64,000 nucleotides of DNA, taken from positions 216,178 to 280,177 of the forward strand of contig JADKDL010000004.1 in assembly GCA_016714605.1 (NCBI GenBank), read 5' to 3'. This stretch comes from Bacteroidales bacterium. GTDB lineage: Bacteria; Bacteroidota; Bacteroidia; Bacteroidales; UBA1715. Under the pieces are notes generated by a model, which ran no database searches, was not told the origin of the DNA, and worked only from the letters and a program-made list of their open reading frames with translations. Position numbers and translations under genes: made by a program. Position 1 is the stretch's first letter; the number at the start of each line of letters is the position of its first letter. This document shows, piece by piece, positions 30,952 through 40,704 of the stretch.

Positions 30952-30968
30952 CGTTAAAATTTAAAACA

Positions 30969-31562
30969 ATGAAAAAAAATTATTTTTATTCAGTATTATT
31001 TTTCTTATTTATTAACACTTTTGTTTTCTCACAAATAAAAGAAGATGGCTTATTTGCAGAGATTGTAACAAATAAAGGAAGTATTATAATTCAATTGGAA
31101 TTTGAGAAAACACCTTTAACAGTAGCTAATTTTGTGGGATTAGCAGAAGGAAAGATTTTAAATGATGCAAAATCAATTGGAACTCCATTTTTCAATGGGA
31201 TAGTATTTCATAGAGTGATAAAAGATTTTATGATTCAAGGTGGAGACCCAACAGGCACAGGAATGGGTGGAGCTGGTTATAGTTTTAAAGATGAAATTCA
31301 TCCAGAACTTAAACATGATAAACCGGGAACATTATCAATGGCAAATTCAGGACCAAATACCAATAGTAGTCAATTCTTTATAACTCATAAAGATACACCA
31401 TGGTTAGATGGTAAACATGCTGTATTTGGTTATGTAGTGAAAGGAATGGAAATAGTAAATGCTATTGAAAAAGGCGATGTAATTCAGAAAATTATGATAA
31501 TTAGAAATGGTTCTAAAGCTAAAGATTTCAAAGCAAAAGAAACATTTGAAAAATTGAAATAA
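30969..31562 (+). CDS. secreted cyclophilin-type peptidyl-prolyl cis-trans isomerase
   Basis: A 197-residue protein with a signal peptide (FVFSQ, cleavage near residue 21) and a complete cyclophilin domain: FFNGIVFHRVIKDFMIQGGD, GTLSMANSGPNTNSSQFFIT and PWLDGKHAVFGYV. The catalytic Arg in FHRV and the QFF residues are present. It probably assists folding of proteins in the periplasm together with the rhodanese-thioredoxin protein encoded just upstream. Confidence 0.95.
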   Translation: MKKNYFYSVLFFLFINTFVFSQIKEDGLFAEIVTNKGSIIIQLEFEKTPLTVANFVGLAEGKILNDAKSIGTPFFNGIVFHRVIKDFMIQGGDPTGTGMGGAGYSFKDEIHPELKHDKPGTLSMANSGPNTNSSQFFITHKDTPWLDGKHAVFGYVVKGMEIVNAIEKGDVIQKIMIIRNGSKAKDFKAKETFEKLK

Positions 31563-31574
31563 TAGTATTTTCAA

Positions 31575-31628
31575 AATCAAAAAAAGCCTGTTAAAATCAA
31601 ATCATGATTTAACAGGCTTTTTTTGATT
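31575..31628 (+). terminator. intrinsic terminator after the cyclophilin gene
   Basis: A long stem (aatcaaaaaaagcctgtt paired with aacaggctttttttgatt, extending inward) with a T7 tract, 13 bases after the stop codon. The A7 run on the other arm makes it potentially bidirectional. Confidence 0.9.
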
Positions 31629-31881
31629 GATTCAAGAATGAGTATTGATTATATATGCATTGATTTATTTTTTACCAATCATTCATAAAAAGATGTTTTA
31701 AAAACGGAAACAGTGTCCATAATACAATGTTTTTAATTTAAATATCCTTCTAGAAATGATTAATCTGGACTAATAAAACTTAAAACATAATATTTTTAAT
31801 CCAGATTTTTAACATACTTTTTTCATAAAATTTTTGCTAATACATTTGTCTTATAATTAATATTATGTTAAATAGGATTAT

Positions 31882-31920
31882 TTAATAAAAAGGAGAAATT
31901 ATCTTTCTCCTTTTTATTAA
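31882..31920 (-). terminator. intrinsic terminator of the TPR gene
   Basis: A 17-bp stem (ttaataaaaaggagaaa with tttctcctttttattaa) and 5-base loop located 8 bases past the TPR gene stop. The A run on the left is the U-tract for leftward transcription. Confidence 0.88.
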
Positions 31921-31927
31921 ATTCAAA

Positions 31928-33247
31928 TTATTTCTTAAGTAATGCTTCTCTTTGCAACTTTATTTCTTTTGACTTTGTATAGTCCTCGATTTTGTAATAA
32001 AGTTTTTCTAAGTCTGTAAGTGCATTTATTTTAGATGCAATATCATCTGTCAACTCAATATATTTCTCAATTTTAGGAATTGCTATTTTAAATTGTGCTA
32101 ATGCTTTAACTCTTTCTGCATCATACAATTTCATATCTTTAATATTACTAGCATCAGCAATAATTTTATTTCCATATTCAACATACATAACACCATAGTT
32201 TAGATAAGCATCTGCATAATTACCATTAATTAATAATGCTTTTTCATAGAATTCAGTTGCTTTTTCAATATTGAAAGCCTTAGCATACAAATATCCTAAT
32301 GAAAATGGATAAACTGCTAAATCTGGTTTTTGTGCCATCGCCTTTTCAAGATATTCTCTTGCTTCAATATCTTTTCCGTTTCTCAAGTAATAATTTATTA
32401 ATTCATTGGTTAATTCAACTACTTGTTTATCATCAGGATTGTTTGCAATACCAGTTTTTAGAATTTCTGCAGCTTTTAAACTGTCTCCAAGCATATTATA
32501 ACACACATACATTTCTCCATAAAGAGCTGCTCCACCAACACCCTTGTTAGCTGCTTTTTGATAGAATTCAATAGCTTTTTCATAGTTTTTTGCAGTACGA
32601 GCTACTGTTCCACAGTCTGTATAGAAAGCATTTACAATAGTATCTGGAACTTTAACATAGTCAATTTCATAAATTGAAATAATTTGATCAAACGCTTTAA
32701 GTGAATTTATATAATCCTCAGAATAATAAGCAATTAAAGCATCAGTTTGTAGATAATCTGCTATTGATTTCAATATTGGACCAACTTCATTTTTGAGTTT
32801 CCCCTTTACATCTAGCTCTACAGCTTTCTTGTAAGCTTCAACAGCAGTAGAAAGAACATTTTCTTTATTATAATTCTCTGTTCTTACATATTTTATTAGT
32901 TTTCCATCTTTAATGTGTATATCTAATCTGTCGAAACTTTGAATCGTAACAGCACCTTCTTGCTTTTGATTTTTAGGTACTACAGATTTTGCCAAAGTTA
33001 TATTTTCTTGGCTTATACCAAAATACAAACCTTTAAGATCGTATTCATAATATCTGAAATAATAATGTTTTTTGTTTTTCCAATAAGCAGATTTTATATT
33101 TTTACTTACATCATCTAAAGATGCATCACTTTTTTTTACTGCAGTTTCAACCATACCCCATGTTACCCCAGATGCATCAGCTGCTTCTTGACAGATAGCT
33201 GAAAAACCCATAACAATTAAGGAAATCAATAATGTTACTTTTTTCAT
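31928..33247 (-). CDS. exported TPR-repeat protein
   Basis: A 439-residue protein with a signal peptide (cleavage near AICQE, residue 20), about 110 residues of unassigned sequence, and then at least seven tetratricopeptide-like helix pairs (for example NYEKAIEFYQKAANKG and NIEKATEFYEKALLINGNYA). TPR proteins are scaffolds, and the sequence does not reveal the partner. It lies behind gyrA in the same direction (138-base gap) but has its own terminator. Confidence 0.85.
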   Translation of the reverse strand: MKKVTLLISLIVMGFSAICQEAADASGVTWGMVETAVKKSDASLDDVSKNIKSAYWKNKKHYYFRYYEYDLKGLYFGISQENITLAKSVVPKNQKQEGAVTIQSFDRLDIHIKDGKLIKYVRTENYNKENVLSTAVEAYKKAVELDVKGKLKNEVGPILKSIADYLQTDALIAYYSEDYINSLKAFDQIISIYEIDYVKVPDTIVNAFYTDCGTVARTAKNYEKAIEFYQKAANKGVGGAALYGEMYVCYNMLGDSLKAAEILKTGIANNPDDKQVVELTNELINYYLRNGKDIEAREYLEKAMAQKPDLAVYPFSLGYLYAKAFNIEKATEFYEKALLINGNYADAYLNYGVMYVEYGNKIIADASNIKDMKLYDAERVKALAQFKIAIPKIEKYIELTDDIASKINALTDLEKLYYKIEDYTKSKEIKLQREALLKK

Positions 33248-33385
33248 GTGTTTATTAATTTAATTGTTTTTTATTTTTAATTAGAATTCATTTTTCGCAC
33301 AAAACATCCATACCAATCATTATAAACAAAAAGGTCTATAATAACGAGCATGGATGCTCCATATTTGTAATTAGCTTTTTATTTT

Positions 33386-35959
33386 TTATTCAATAGTTTC
33401 AACACCTGTATCTGTTTCTGTATTATCATCTGCAATATTTTCATCAATTATTTCAACTGCTGTAATATCATCTTCAGATCCTTCAAGTTTGACTTCTTGT
33501 CTTTCTTGTCTTTCTTCATCAGTTACAGGAACAACAGCAACGGCAGCAATTTTTTCTTTACCTTTCAGATTTATCAGCTTCACTCCTTGCGTAGCTCTTC
33601 CAAGCACTCTTAAGCTCGCAATTTCAAGCCTAATGGTTAGACCAGACTGATTAATAATCATTAAATCGTCGTTCTCGTCCACATTTTTTATAGCTATAAG
33701 CGTACCTGTTTTATCGGTAATATTCATTGTACGTACCCCTTTACCACCTCTATTGGTTACTCTATAATCATCTAATTCAGAGCGTTTTCCGAAACCATGT
33801 TCAGAAACAACCATAATCTGTTTTGGTAAAAGCGGATTAATACAAATCATACCTACAACTTCATCGCCTTCGTCAAGATTTACACCTTTTACCCCAGAAG
33901 CTGTTCTACCTATTGCTCTGATTTTCTCTTCAGAGAAACGTATAGCTTTACCAGAACGTACGGCCATTACAATTTCATGCTTCCCTCCTGTTAGTCTTGC
34001 TTCTAATAATTGGTCACCTTCTTTAATCGTGATAGCATTAACCCCATTTTGTCTAGGTCTTGAATAAGCCTCAAGGGAAGTTTTCTTAATAATACCCTTT
34101 TTAGTACATAAAATGATAAAGTTATTATTAATATATTCTTGATCTTGAAGATTATCTACATTAATATAAGCCATTAATTTATCATCAGGATCAATATTAA
34201 GCAAGTTTTGAATAGCTCGTCCTTTTGATATTTTAGTGCCTTCAGGAATCTCATAAACTTTCATCCAGAAACATTTTCCTTTTTCGGTAAAGAACAACAT
34301 TGTATTGTGCATCGAAGCAATATACATATGCTCAAGGAAATCTTCATCTCTAGTTGTAGAACCCTTTGAACCTGTTCCACCTCTATTTTGTAATTTAAAT
34401 TCAGTAAGCTGAGTTCTTTTAATATAACCAAGATGAGAAATTGTAATTACCACACTTTCATCAGCATAGAAATCTTCCGGATTGAATTCTTCAGCGGTAA
34501 GAACTATTTCAGTTTTTCTTTCATCGCCATATTTTGTTTTTATTTCCTGTAACTCATCTTTTATAATTTGCATTCTCAGCTCTTCATTAGCAAGAATTTC
34601 TTTTAAATGAGTTATCAATTTCATGATTTCTTCAAACTCAGCCCTTAATTTTTCTTGTTCAAGGCCGGTAAGCTGTCTCAATCTCATGTCAACAATAGCA
34701 CGTGCTTGAAGGTCAGACAGTGCAAATCTTTGCATCAAAGCTTCACGAGCATTATCAGGAGAATCTGATGCCCGAATTATTCTTACAACTTCATCAATAT
34801 TATCAGAAGCAATTATTAAACCTTCTAATATATGTGCTCGTTCTTCTGCTTTTCTGAGTTCGTATTTTGTTCTTCTTATAACTACATCGTGTCTGTGCTC
34901 AACGAAATAATGAATCATCTCCTTGATGTTCAACAAACGTGGTCTGCCTTCAACTAATGCAATACTATTTGTTGAGAATGAACTTTGTAGATTTGTGTAT
35001 TTATATAATTTGTTTAATACAACATTAGCAATAGCATCTCTTTTAAGCGTATAGACAATACGCATACCATCTCTATCACTTTCGTCGTTTACTTCCGAAA
35101 TTCCATCAATTTTCTTATCAATAATAAGTTCAGCTGTCTTTTTTATCAGCTCAGCTTTATTTACCAAGTAAGGTATTTCGTTTACAATTATTTGCTCTTT
35201 ACCTTTACCATCGGTTTCAATAAAAGCTTTTGCTCTTAGAACAATTCTTCCTTGACCTGTATGATAAGCATCTTTAACTCCTTGATATCCATAGATAATA
35301 CCCCCTGTTGGGAAATCTGGAGCTTTAATTATTTCAATTATTTCATCAATTGTTATTTCTCTATTATTTATGTATGAAATAATAGCATCAATAGTATCAG
35401 AAAGGTTATGAGGAGGTAAATTCGTAGCCATACCTACTGCAATACCCGAAGCACCATTTACAATTAAGTTTGGTATTCTAGTTGGCAATACTGTTGGTTC
35501 TTCTAGAGTATCGTCAAAATTCAAAGAAAAATCAACGGTTTCTTTATCAATATCAATTAACGTCTCTTCTGCTATTTTTTGCAATCTTGCTTCGGTATAT
35601 CTCATTGCTGCAGGAGGGTCACCATCTACAGAACCATAGTTACCTTGTCCGTCTACCAATCTATATCTCAAAGACCAATGTTGCGCCATACGCACCATTG
35701 TAAAATAAACAGATGAGTCACCATGAGGGTGATACTTACCGAGCACCTCTCCCACAATTCTTGCAGATTTCTTATATGATGTATTTGCACGAACTCCTAA
35801 TTCATGCATACCAAACAAAACCCTTCTATGTACAGGTTTTAAACCATCTCTGACGTCTGGCAATGCACGTGAAACTATTACAGACATTGAGTAATCAATA
35901 TATGCAGATTTCATCTCTTCCTCAATGTTCAACTTTATAATATTTTCTCCGTCTGACAT
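33386..35959 (-). CDS. gyrA: DNA gyrase subunit A
   Basis: An 857-residue type II topoisomerase subunit that introduces negative supercoils with GyrB. The catalytic tyrosine is Tyr121 in MRYTEARLQ, and the winged-helix region contains HPHGDSSVYFTMVRMAQ. The C-terminal beta-pinwheel includes the gyrase-box-like TNRGGKGVRT, which separates it from ParC. In the quinolone-resistance-determining region, the position equal to E. coli Asp87 is Phe86 (codon at 35702-35704), while the position of Ser83 is still Ser. The acidic C-terminal tail is typical of Bacteroidota. Confidence 0.97.
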   Translation of the reverse strand: MSDGENIIKLNIEEEMKSAYIDYSMSVIVSRALPDVRDGLKPVHRRVLFGMHELGVRANTSYKKSARIVGEVLGKYHPHGDSSVYFTMVRMAQHWSLRYRLVDGQGNYGSVDGDPPAAMRYTEARLQKIAEETLIDIDKETVDFSLNFDDTLEEPTVLPTRIPNLIVNGASGIAVGMATNLPPHNLSDTIDAIISYINNREITIDEIIEIIKAPDFPTGGIIYGYQGVKDAYHTGQGRIVLRAKAFIETDGKGKEQIIVNEIPYLVNKAELIKKTAELIIDKKIDGISEVNDESDRDGMRIVYTLKRDAIANVVLNKLYKYTNLQSSFSTNSIALVEGRPRLLNIKEMIHYFVEHRHDVVIRRTKYELRKAEERAHILEGLIIASDNIDEVVRIIRASDSPDNAREALMQRFALSDLQARAIVDMRLRQLTGLEQEKLRAEFEEIMKLITHLKEILANEELRMQIIKDELQEIKTKYGDERKTEIVLTAEEFNPEDFYADESVVITISHLGYIKRTQLTEFKLQNRGGTGSKGSTTRDEDFLEHMYIASMHNTMLFFTEKGKCFWMKVYEIPEGTKISKGRAIQNLLNIDPDDKLMAYINVDNLQDQEYINNNFIILCTKKGIIKKTSLEAYSRPRQNGVNAITIKEGDQLLEARLTGGKHEIVMAVRSGKAIRFSEEKIRAIGRTASGVKGVNLDEGDEVVGMICINPLLPKQIMVVSEHGFGKRSELDDYRVTNRGGKGVRTMNITDKTGTLIAIKNVDENDDLMIINQSGLTIRLEIASLRVLGRATQGVKLINLKGKEKIAAVAVVPVTDEERQERQEVKLEGSEDDITAVEIIDENIADDNTETDTGVETIE

Positions 35960-36393
35960 GTAAAATGTTTTAAGTTAATAATAACGCAAATAAAAACTCA
36001 ATCACAATACATTCATTAATGATATGTATATAGCTGAATTTCAATTTATTTAATAATTAGTTTCTTTTGAAAAAAACTTTTGCAATGTAGTATTTTATTA
36101 CATAAATACATAGCAATTATCATCTTAATTATTAACATTAATTGTTTATAAAATTATCGCAGATCTAAAGTTATTTTTAACTTCATTTTTGAAAAATAAA
36201 ACTATGTTGTTAATCTTAAAATTTGTTTATATGCTATTACTAATTAACACTATACAATTAAAACAAACAAATTATCGAGATATAATTTAGAATAGAATAA
36301 AAAAATCATTTAAAAATAATTTAAAATTAAGATTGGCAGAATTTACTTCTTAGAATAAAAATTACTAATTTTAGGGGCTAAAAAATTTGTACT
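35960..36393. other. divergent intergenic region between gyrA and clpC
   Basis: This 434-base AT-rich region should hold the promoters of gyrA (leftward) and clpC (rightward). A near-consensus -7 box, TAATTTTA, lies at about 36366-36373, 21 bases before the clpC ATG. I see no gene, hairpin or repeat in the rest. Confidence 0.5.
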
Positions 36394-38919
36394 ATGAATG
36401 CTCGATTTTCAAATAGATTGAAAGATATTCTTTCTTACAGCAGAGAGGAAGCTGTAAGACTGGGAAACGATTATATAAGCATAGATCATTTTTTTCTGGG
36501 TTTAATAAGAGAAGGAAATAATTTAGCTATTGAAGTTCTATCAAAACTAAATATAGATTTAAATTATTTGCGAGGAAAAATAGAAAGTAAACTTAAAAAA
36601 GATAAACCCCTCACTCAAAAGGAGTCGCAGAGTATACCTTTGTTGAAAAATGCTGAGAGAGCCCTAAAAATTATTAATCTTGAGGCTAAAACTTTGCAAG
36701 ATGAAGTGATAGATACGCAACATTTACTCCTTGCTATTAGTAAGGATAATTCGGCTATGACGACTCAAATTTTGCTAGACTTTAATGTCGATTATACAAT
36801 GATAAAAGATCAAATAAAACGTATTCAACCAGAAGGGAGAGCCAGTATGCCATTTGACGATGATGATGAAGATTCTTTTGATGAAAAAGAAAATAGTGGA
36901 TCTGCAAAGCAGTTTCAACAACAAAAAAGTTCAGAAACTCCAGTTTTAGATAATTTTGGAGTAGATTTAACTAAAGCTGCCGAAGAAGGTCGTTTAGACC
37001 CTATTGTAGGTAGAGAAAAAGAGATTGAAAGAATAGCTCAAATATTAAGTAGAAGAAAGAAAAACAATCCGATACTTATAGGTGAACCAGGTGTGGGAAA
37101 ATCTGCAATAGCAGAAGGTCTTGCATTGAGAATAGTTAAAAAGAAAGTGTCAAGAATATTATTCAACAAAAGAGTTATTTCTCTAGATATAGCTTCAATA
37201 GTTGCTGGTACAAAATACCGCGGTCAGTTTGAAGAGAGAATGAAAGCAATGTTGAATGAAATATCTAGATCTCCTGATGTTATTCTTTTCATAGATGAAA
37301 TACATACAATTGTTGGAGCTGGAGGTGCATCGGGTTCGCTTGATGCTGCTAATATGTTAAAACCTGCTCTTGCACGTGGTGATATTCAATGTATTGGCGC
37401 TACAACACTTGATGAATACCGTCAGCATATTGAAAAAGACGGAGCTTTAGAAAGAAGGTTTCAAAAAGTTATAATTGAACCTGCTACTGTTGAAGAAGCA
37501 ATTGTTATTCTGAACCAAATAAAAGAATATTACGAGAAGCACCATAGTGTTAAATATACCGACGATGCAATAAAAGCTTGCGTATATCTAACTGAAAGAT
37601 ATATAAGCGACAGACATCTTCCTGATAAAGCTATTGATGCATTAGATGAAGCCGGATCAAGGGTGCATATCTCAAATATTACTGTTCCTAAAGATTTAGT
37701 TGAACTAGAGAAGAAAATTGAAGATTTCAAAAAACAGAAAATTGATGCTGTAAGAAGTCAAAATTTTGAATTGGCTGCAAGTTTTCGTGACAAAGAAAAA
37801 GAAATGTTGCGAAAAATTGAAGATGAAAACAAAAGATGGCAAAATATTCTGGCTGAACAAAGAGAACCTGTTACTGAAGACAATGTTGCTGAAGTAATAG
37901 CAATGATGACTGGTGTACCTGTAAAAAGAATAGCGCAAGCTGAAGGTGCAAAACTCCTTAAAATGGGTGAAGAACTTAAAGGAAGTGTAATTGGTCAAGA
38001 TGATGCTGTTTTGAAAATTGTAAAAGCTATTCAACGTAATAGAGCAGGACTAAAAGATCCGAATAAACCAATAGGTTCATTTGTGTTTCTAGGCCCTACA
38101 GGTGTAGGTAAAACCCAATTAGCGAAAGTATTGGCAGAATATCTATTCGATTCGCAAGATGCCCTTATAAGGGTTGATATGAGCGAGTTTATGGAGAAAT
38201 TTGCAGTGTCAAGACTTGTTGGTGCACCTCCGGGATATGTTGGCTATGAAGAGGGCGGACAACTTACTGAAAAAGTTAGAAGAAAACCTTATTCGGTGGT
38301 TTTATTAGATGAAATTGAAAAAGCGCATCCCGATGTATTCCATATTTTACTTCAAGTTTTAGATGAAGGAAGATTGACTGATAGTTTGGGGAGAAAAATA
38401 GATTTTAAAAATACGATTATCATTATGACCTCTAATATTGGAACAAGAGATATTAGTGATTTTGGTAATAGTGTAGGTTTCTCTGCAAAATCGACTGATG
38501 AGAAAAAATCTGAATTTGCTAAAGCAACCATTGAGAAAGCCTTAAAAAAAGCCTTTGCTCCTGAGTTTCTTAATAGAATAGATGATATTATTCAATTCAA
38601 CACATTATCAAAAGAACATATCTTTAGCATAATTGAAATTGAATTGAAAAGTTTATTCAAAAGAATTGATAATCTTAATTATAAACTCAAATTATCTACT
38701 GCAGCTAAGGAATATATTGTTGAAAAAGGATACGATGCAAAATATGGTGCTAGACCACTAAAACGTGCTATTCAAAAATATTTGGAAGATCCTATGGCAG
38801 AGTTCCTTTTGTCTAATGAAGTAGAGCATGGAAGTACAATAAGTATTCATTATGATAAGGTTAAAGACCAAATCAAAATAAAACAATTAAAAGGAAAAGA
38901 AATAGAAGATACAATATAA
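36394..38919 (+). CDS. clpC: ClpC-type AAA+ unfoldase
   Basis: An 841-residue Hsp100 protein that unfolds substrates and feeds them to ClpP. It has an N-terminal double Clp repeat (residues 1-145), an acidic linker (DDDDEDSFDE), a first AAA+ module with Walker A GEPGVGKS at 230-237, a UVR-like middle helix hairpin, and a second AAA+ module with GPTGVGKT near 567-574. The ClpP-binding loop carries VGF in FGNSVGFSA. No mcsA/mcsB genes or clpP are nearby. Expression is likely stress-linked, but no operator is visible. Confidence 0.96.
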   Translation: MNARFSNRLKDILSYSREEAVRLGNDYISIDHFFLGLIREGNNLAIEVLSKLNIDLNYLRGKIESKLKKDKPLTQKESQSIPLLKNAERALKIINLEAKTLQDEVIDTQHLLLAISKDNSAMTTQILLDFNVDYTMIKDQIKRIQPEGRASMPFDDDDEDSFDEKENSGSAKQFQQQKSSETPVLDNFGVDLTKAAEEGRLDPIVGREKEIERIAQILSRRKKNNPILIGEPGVGKSAIAEGLALRIVKKKVSRILFNKRVISLDIASIVAGTKYRGQFEERMKAMLNEISRSPDVILFIDEIHTIVGAGGASGSLDAANMLKPALARGDIQCIGATTLDEYRQHIEKDGALERRFQKVIIEPATVEEAIVILNQIKEYYEKHHSVKYTDDAIKACVYLTERYISDRHLPDKAIDALDEAGSRVHISNITVPKDLVELEKKIEDFKKQKIDAVRSQNFELAASFRDKEKEMLRKIEDENKRWQNILAEQREPVTEDNVAEVIAMMTGVPVKRIAQAEGAKLLKMGEELKGSVIGQDDAVLKIVKAIQRNRAGLKDPNKPIGSFVFLGPTGVGKTQLAKVLAEYLFDSQDALIRVDMSEFMEKFAVSRLVGAPPGYVGYEEGGQLTEKVRRKPYSVVLLDEIEKAHPDVFHILLQVLDEGRLTDSLGRKIDFKNTIIIMTSNIGTRDISDFGNSVGFSAKSTDEKKSEFAKATIEKALKKAFAPEFLNRIDDIIQFNTLSKEHIFSIIEIELKSLFKRIDNLNYKLKLSTAAKEYIVEKGYDAKYGARPLKRAIQKYLEDPMAEFLLSNEVEHGSTISIHYDKVKDQIKIKQLKGKEIEDTI

Positions 38920-38949
38920 ATTATAGTATTTTAGTTCTTTAATTACTAC

Positions 38950-38990
38950 AATAATAAAAAAGGAGAATCTATGGTTCTCCTTTTATTATT
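38950..38990 (+). terminator. intrinsic terminator of clpC
   Basis: The stem aataataaaaaaggagaa / ttctccttttattatt with a 6-base loop lies about 30 bases past the clpC stop; the right arm supplies T runs. It separates clpC from the next gene. Confidence 0.85.
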
Positions 38991-39026
38991 ATTCTTGTTT
39001 GTTGTTTAGTAAATTCTGATTCATTA

Positions 39027-39584
39027 ATGAACATAAACTATTTATTGATTATTGTAAAGATTTTATTCATAAATCCGGATAAAATTTGGATGCAATTAAA
39101 TATTAGTAAACCCAGCAGAGATGTTGCAATAAGAAATGTTTTATTACCTATTGTATCATTATATTCTGTTTCTTTTTTTATTGGGCAACTTTTATTTCAC
39201 CATTACTTTATTGATAGTTTTCTCAAAGGATTGTTGATTTTTTTTGACTCAATATTACTATTTGTATTATTGGTAAATATTAATAGATATTTATTGTTGA
39301 AAAATAAAATAATACTTGATGTTGATTTTCAATATTTCATAATTGCAATAGTACTTCTCCCCTTTTTTCTTTTGCAAATTGCAATATGTTTTATCCCTGC
39401 TCTCAATCAATTACAGTTTTTATCGTTGTATGGAGTTTTTTTGTATTGGAGGGCTTTATCTTCAACTACATTTATTTTAGAAAATGCAAGATTAACTGTG
39501 ACTGTAATTTTTACTTTTATAACTATATTAGCGCAATTCTTAGTTTATTATTATTCATTTAAAATATTTGATTCACTACTTTAA
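39027..39584 (+). CDS. multi-pass membrane protein, Yip1-like
   Basis: A 185-residue hydrophobic protein with five probable membrane helices. The N-terminal segment (IVKILFINPDKIWMQL) and five-helix layout resemble the Yip1 family, a loose group of membrane proteins of unknown function in bacteria. It sits directly ahead of smpB (one base between stop and ATG), so the two are probably expressed together. I cannot assign a role. Confidence 0.6.
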   Translation: MNINYLLIIVKILFINPDKIWMQLNISKPSRDVAIRNVLLPIVSLYSVSFFIGQLLFHHYFIDSFLKGLLIFFDSILLFVLLVNINRYLLLKNKIILDVDFQYFIIAIVLLPFFLLQIAICFIPALNQLQFLSLYGVFLYWRALSSTTFILENARLTVTVIFTFITILAQFLVYYYSFKIFDSLL

Positions 39585-39585
39585 A

Positions 39586-40041
39586 ATGGCTGAAAAACAA
39601 ATTTATATTAAAAACAAAAGAGCATCTCACGATTTTGAATTTCTTGATAATTATACTGCCGGTATTATTATAACCGGAACAGAAATAAAGTCTATAAGAA
39701 CCGGAAAAGTGAACTTAGTAGATTCTTTTTGCTATTTCCAAAACAATGAACTATGGGTCAAGGGTATCCATATAGCAGAATATAGTTTTGGAAGCTATAG
39801 CAATCATGTTCCTACTAGAGAAAGAAAGCTTTTGCTCAATAGAAAAGAATTAAACAAATTACAAATCAAACTTAAAAATAAAGGTTTAACTATTATTGTA
39901 AAAAGTTTGTATTTAACCGATAGAGGCTGGGCTAAAATTGATATAGCACTAGCACAAGGAAAAAAAGAATTTGATAAAAGAGAAGATTTAAAGCTCAAAG
40001 ACGCAAAACGAGAAATGGACAAGATTAAGAAAAATTTTTAA
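39586..40041 (+). CDS. smpB: SsrA-binding protein SmpB (trans-translation)
   Basis: SmpB binds tmRNA and brings it to stalled ribosomes. The protein of 151 residues begins at ATG 39586 (MAEKQIYIKN); an earlier start would run into the preceding gene. Family motifs are ASHDFEFLDNYTAGIIITGT, EIKSIRTGKVNLVDSFC and the C-terminal tail DKREDLKLKDAKREMDK. The tmRNA gene itself is not in this window. Confidence 0.95.
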   Translation: MAEKQIYIKNKRASHDFEFLDNYTAGIIITGTEIKSIRTGKVNLVDSFCYFQNNELWVKGIHIAEYSFGSYSNHVPTRERKLLLNRKELNKLQIKLKNKGLTIIVKSLYLTDRGWAKIDIALAQGKKEFDKREDLKLKDAKREMDKIKKNF

Positions 40042-40083
40042 TCACTAATTCAAATCTATATCATAAAACAAAACGCCTAGATA

Positions 40084-40692
40084 ATGCTTATCGAAACAGA
40101 AGATATTTTTTTGACAGTAAAAAATGAATCTGAAGGAATTTTTAAAGATAAAGGGAGTAAATTTATAGCTTTTGCTTTTCAAGTATATTCAGAAGATTCA
40201 ATAAAAGAAATAATCTCTGATATAAGAAAAAAACATTTCTCAGCACGGCATGTTTGCTGGGCATATAGATTAGGTGCAAAAAAACAGAATTTCCGAGTTA
40301 ATGATGATGGCGAACCTTCAAATTCAGCAGGAAAACCAATTTTAGGGCAAATTCAAGCTCACAATCTGAGCAATATTTTAATTGTAGTAGTTCGATATTT
40401 CGGAGGTACACTATTGGGCGTAGGTGGACTAATTCAAGCTTATAAAGAAGCTGCAGCTGATGCTTTGAAAAATGCTGAAATTATTTCATTATATGAATTA
40501 AAAGAAATGAAAATATCTTTTAATTATATAGATATGAACACTATAATGAAAATAATAAAAGATTATGAATTAAAAATAGTACATCAGGATTTTGATAATG
40601 AATGTACAATCACATTATCGGTTAGAACCGGATTGATTCAAAAATTAACCGAGATTTTTAAAGAAAATAACGCTACAAATCATACTTTTTAA
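40084..40692 (+). CDS. YigZ/IMPACT-family protein
   Basis: A 202-residue protein. The N-terminal UPF0029 domain has DDGEPSNSAGKPILGQI and VVVRYFGGTLLGVGGLIQAY, the two family signatures. The C-terminal part is an EF-G domain V-like module. The eukaryotic relative IMPACT acts in translational stress; the bacterial role is unsettled. Position between smpB and a peptidase is compatible with a translation-quality role, but this is inference. Confidence 0.93.
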   Translation: MLIETEDIFLTVKNESEGIFKDKGSKFIAFAFQVYSEDSIKEIISDIRKKHFSARHVCWAYRLGAKKQNFRVNDDGEPSNSAGKPILGQIQAHNLSNILIVVVRYFGGTLLGVGGLIQAYKEAAADALKNAEIISLYELKEMKISFNYIDMNTIMKIIKDYELKIVHQDFDNECTITLSVRTGLIQKLTEIFKENNATNHTF

Positions 40693-40704
40693 TACTATTC
40701 TAAA

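Larger units (their letters stand above)
31563..31927. other. convergent intergenic region with two terminators
   Basis: This gap lies between the cyclophilin gene (+) and a TPR gene (-). It holds the two terminators listed at 31575-31628 and 31882-31920. The bases between them (31629-31881) are AT-rich, with no gene, RNA or repeat that I can see. Confidence 0.6.

Noticed and set aside
33346..33359. Hairpin gagcat/atgctc downstream of gyrA
   Set aside because: The 6-bp stem is short and lacks a clear U-tract in either direction, so I did not list it as a terminator.
36394..38919. ClpB instead of ClpC
   Set aside because: The long ClpB middle coiled coil is absent and the VGF loop for ClpP contact is present.
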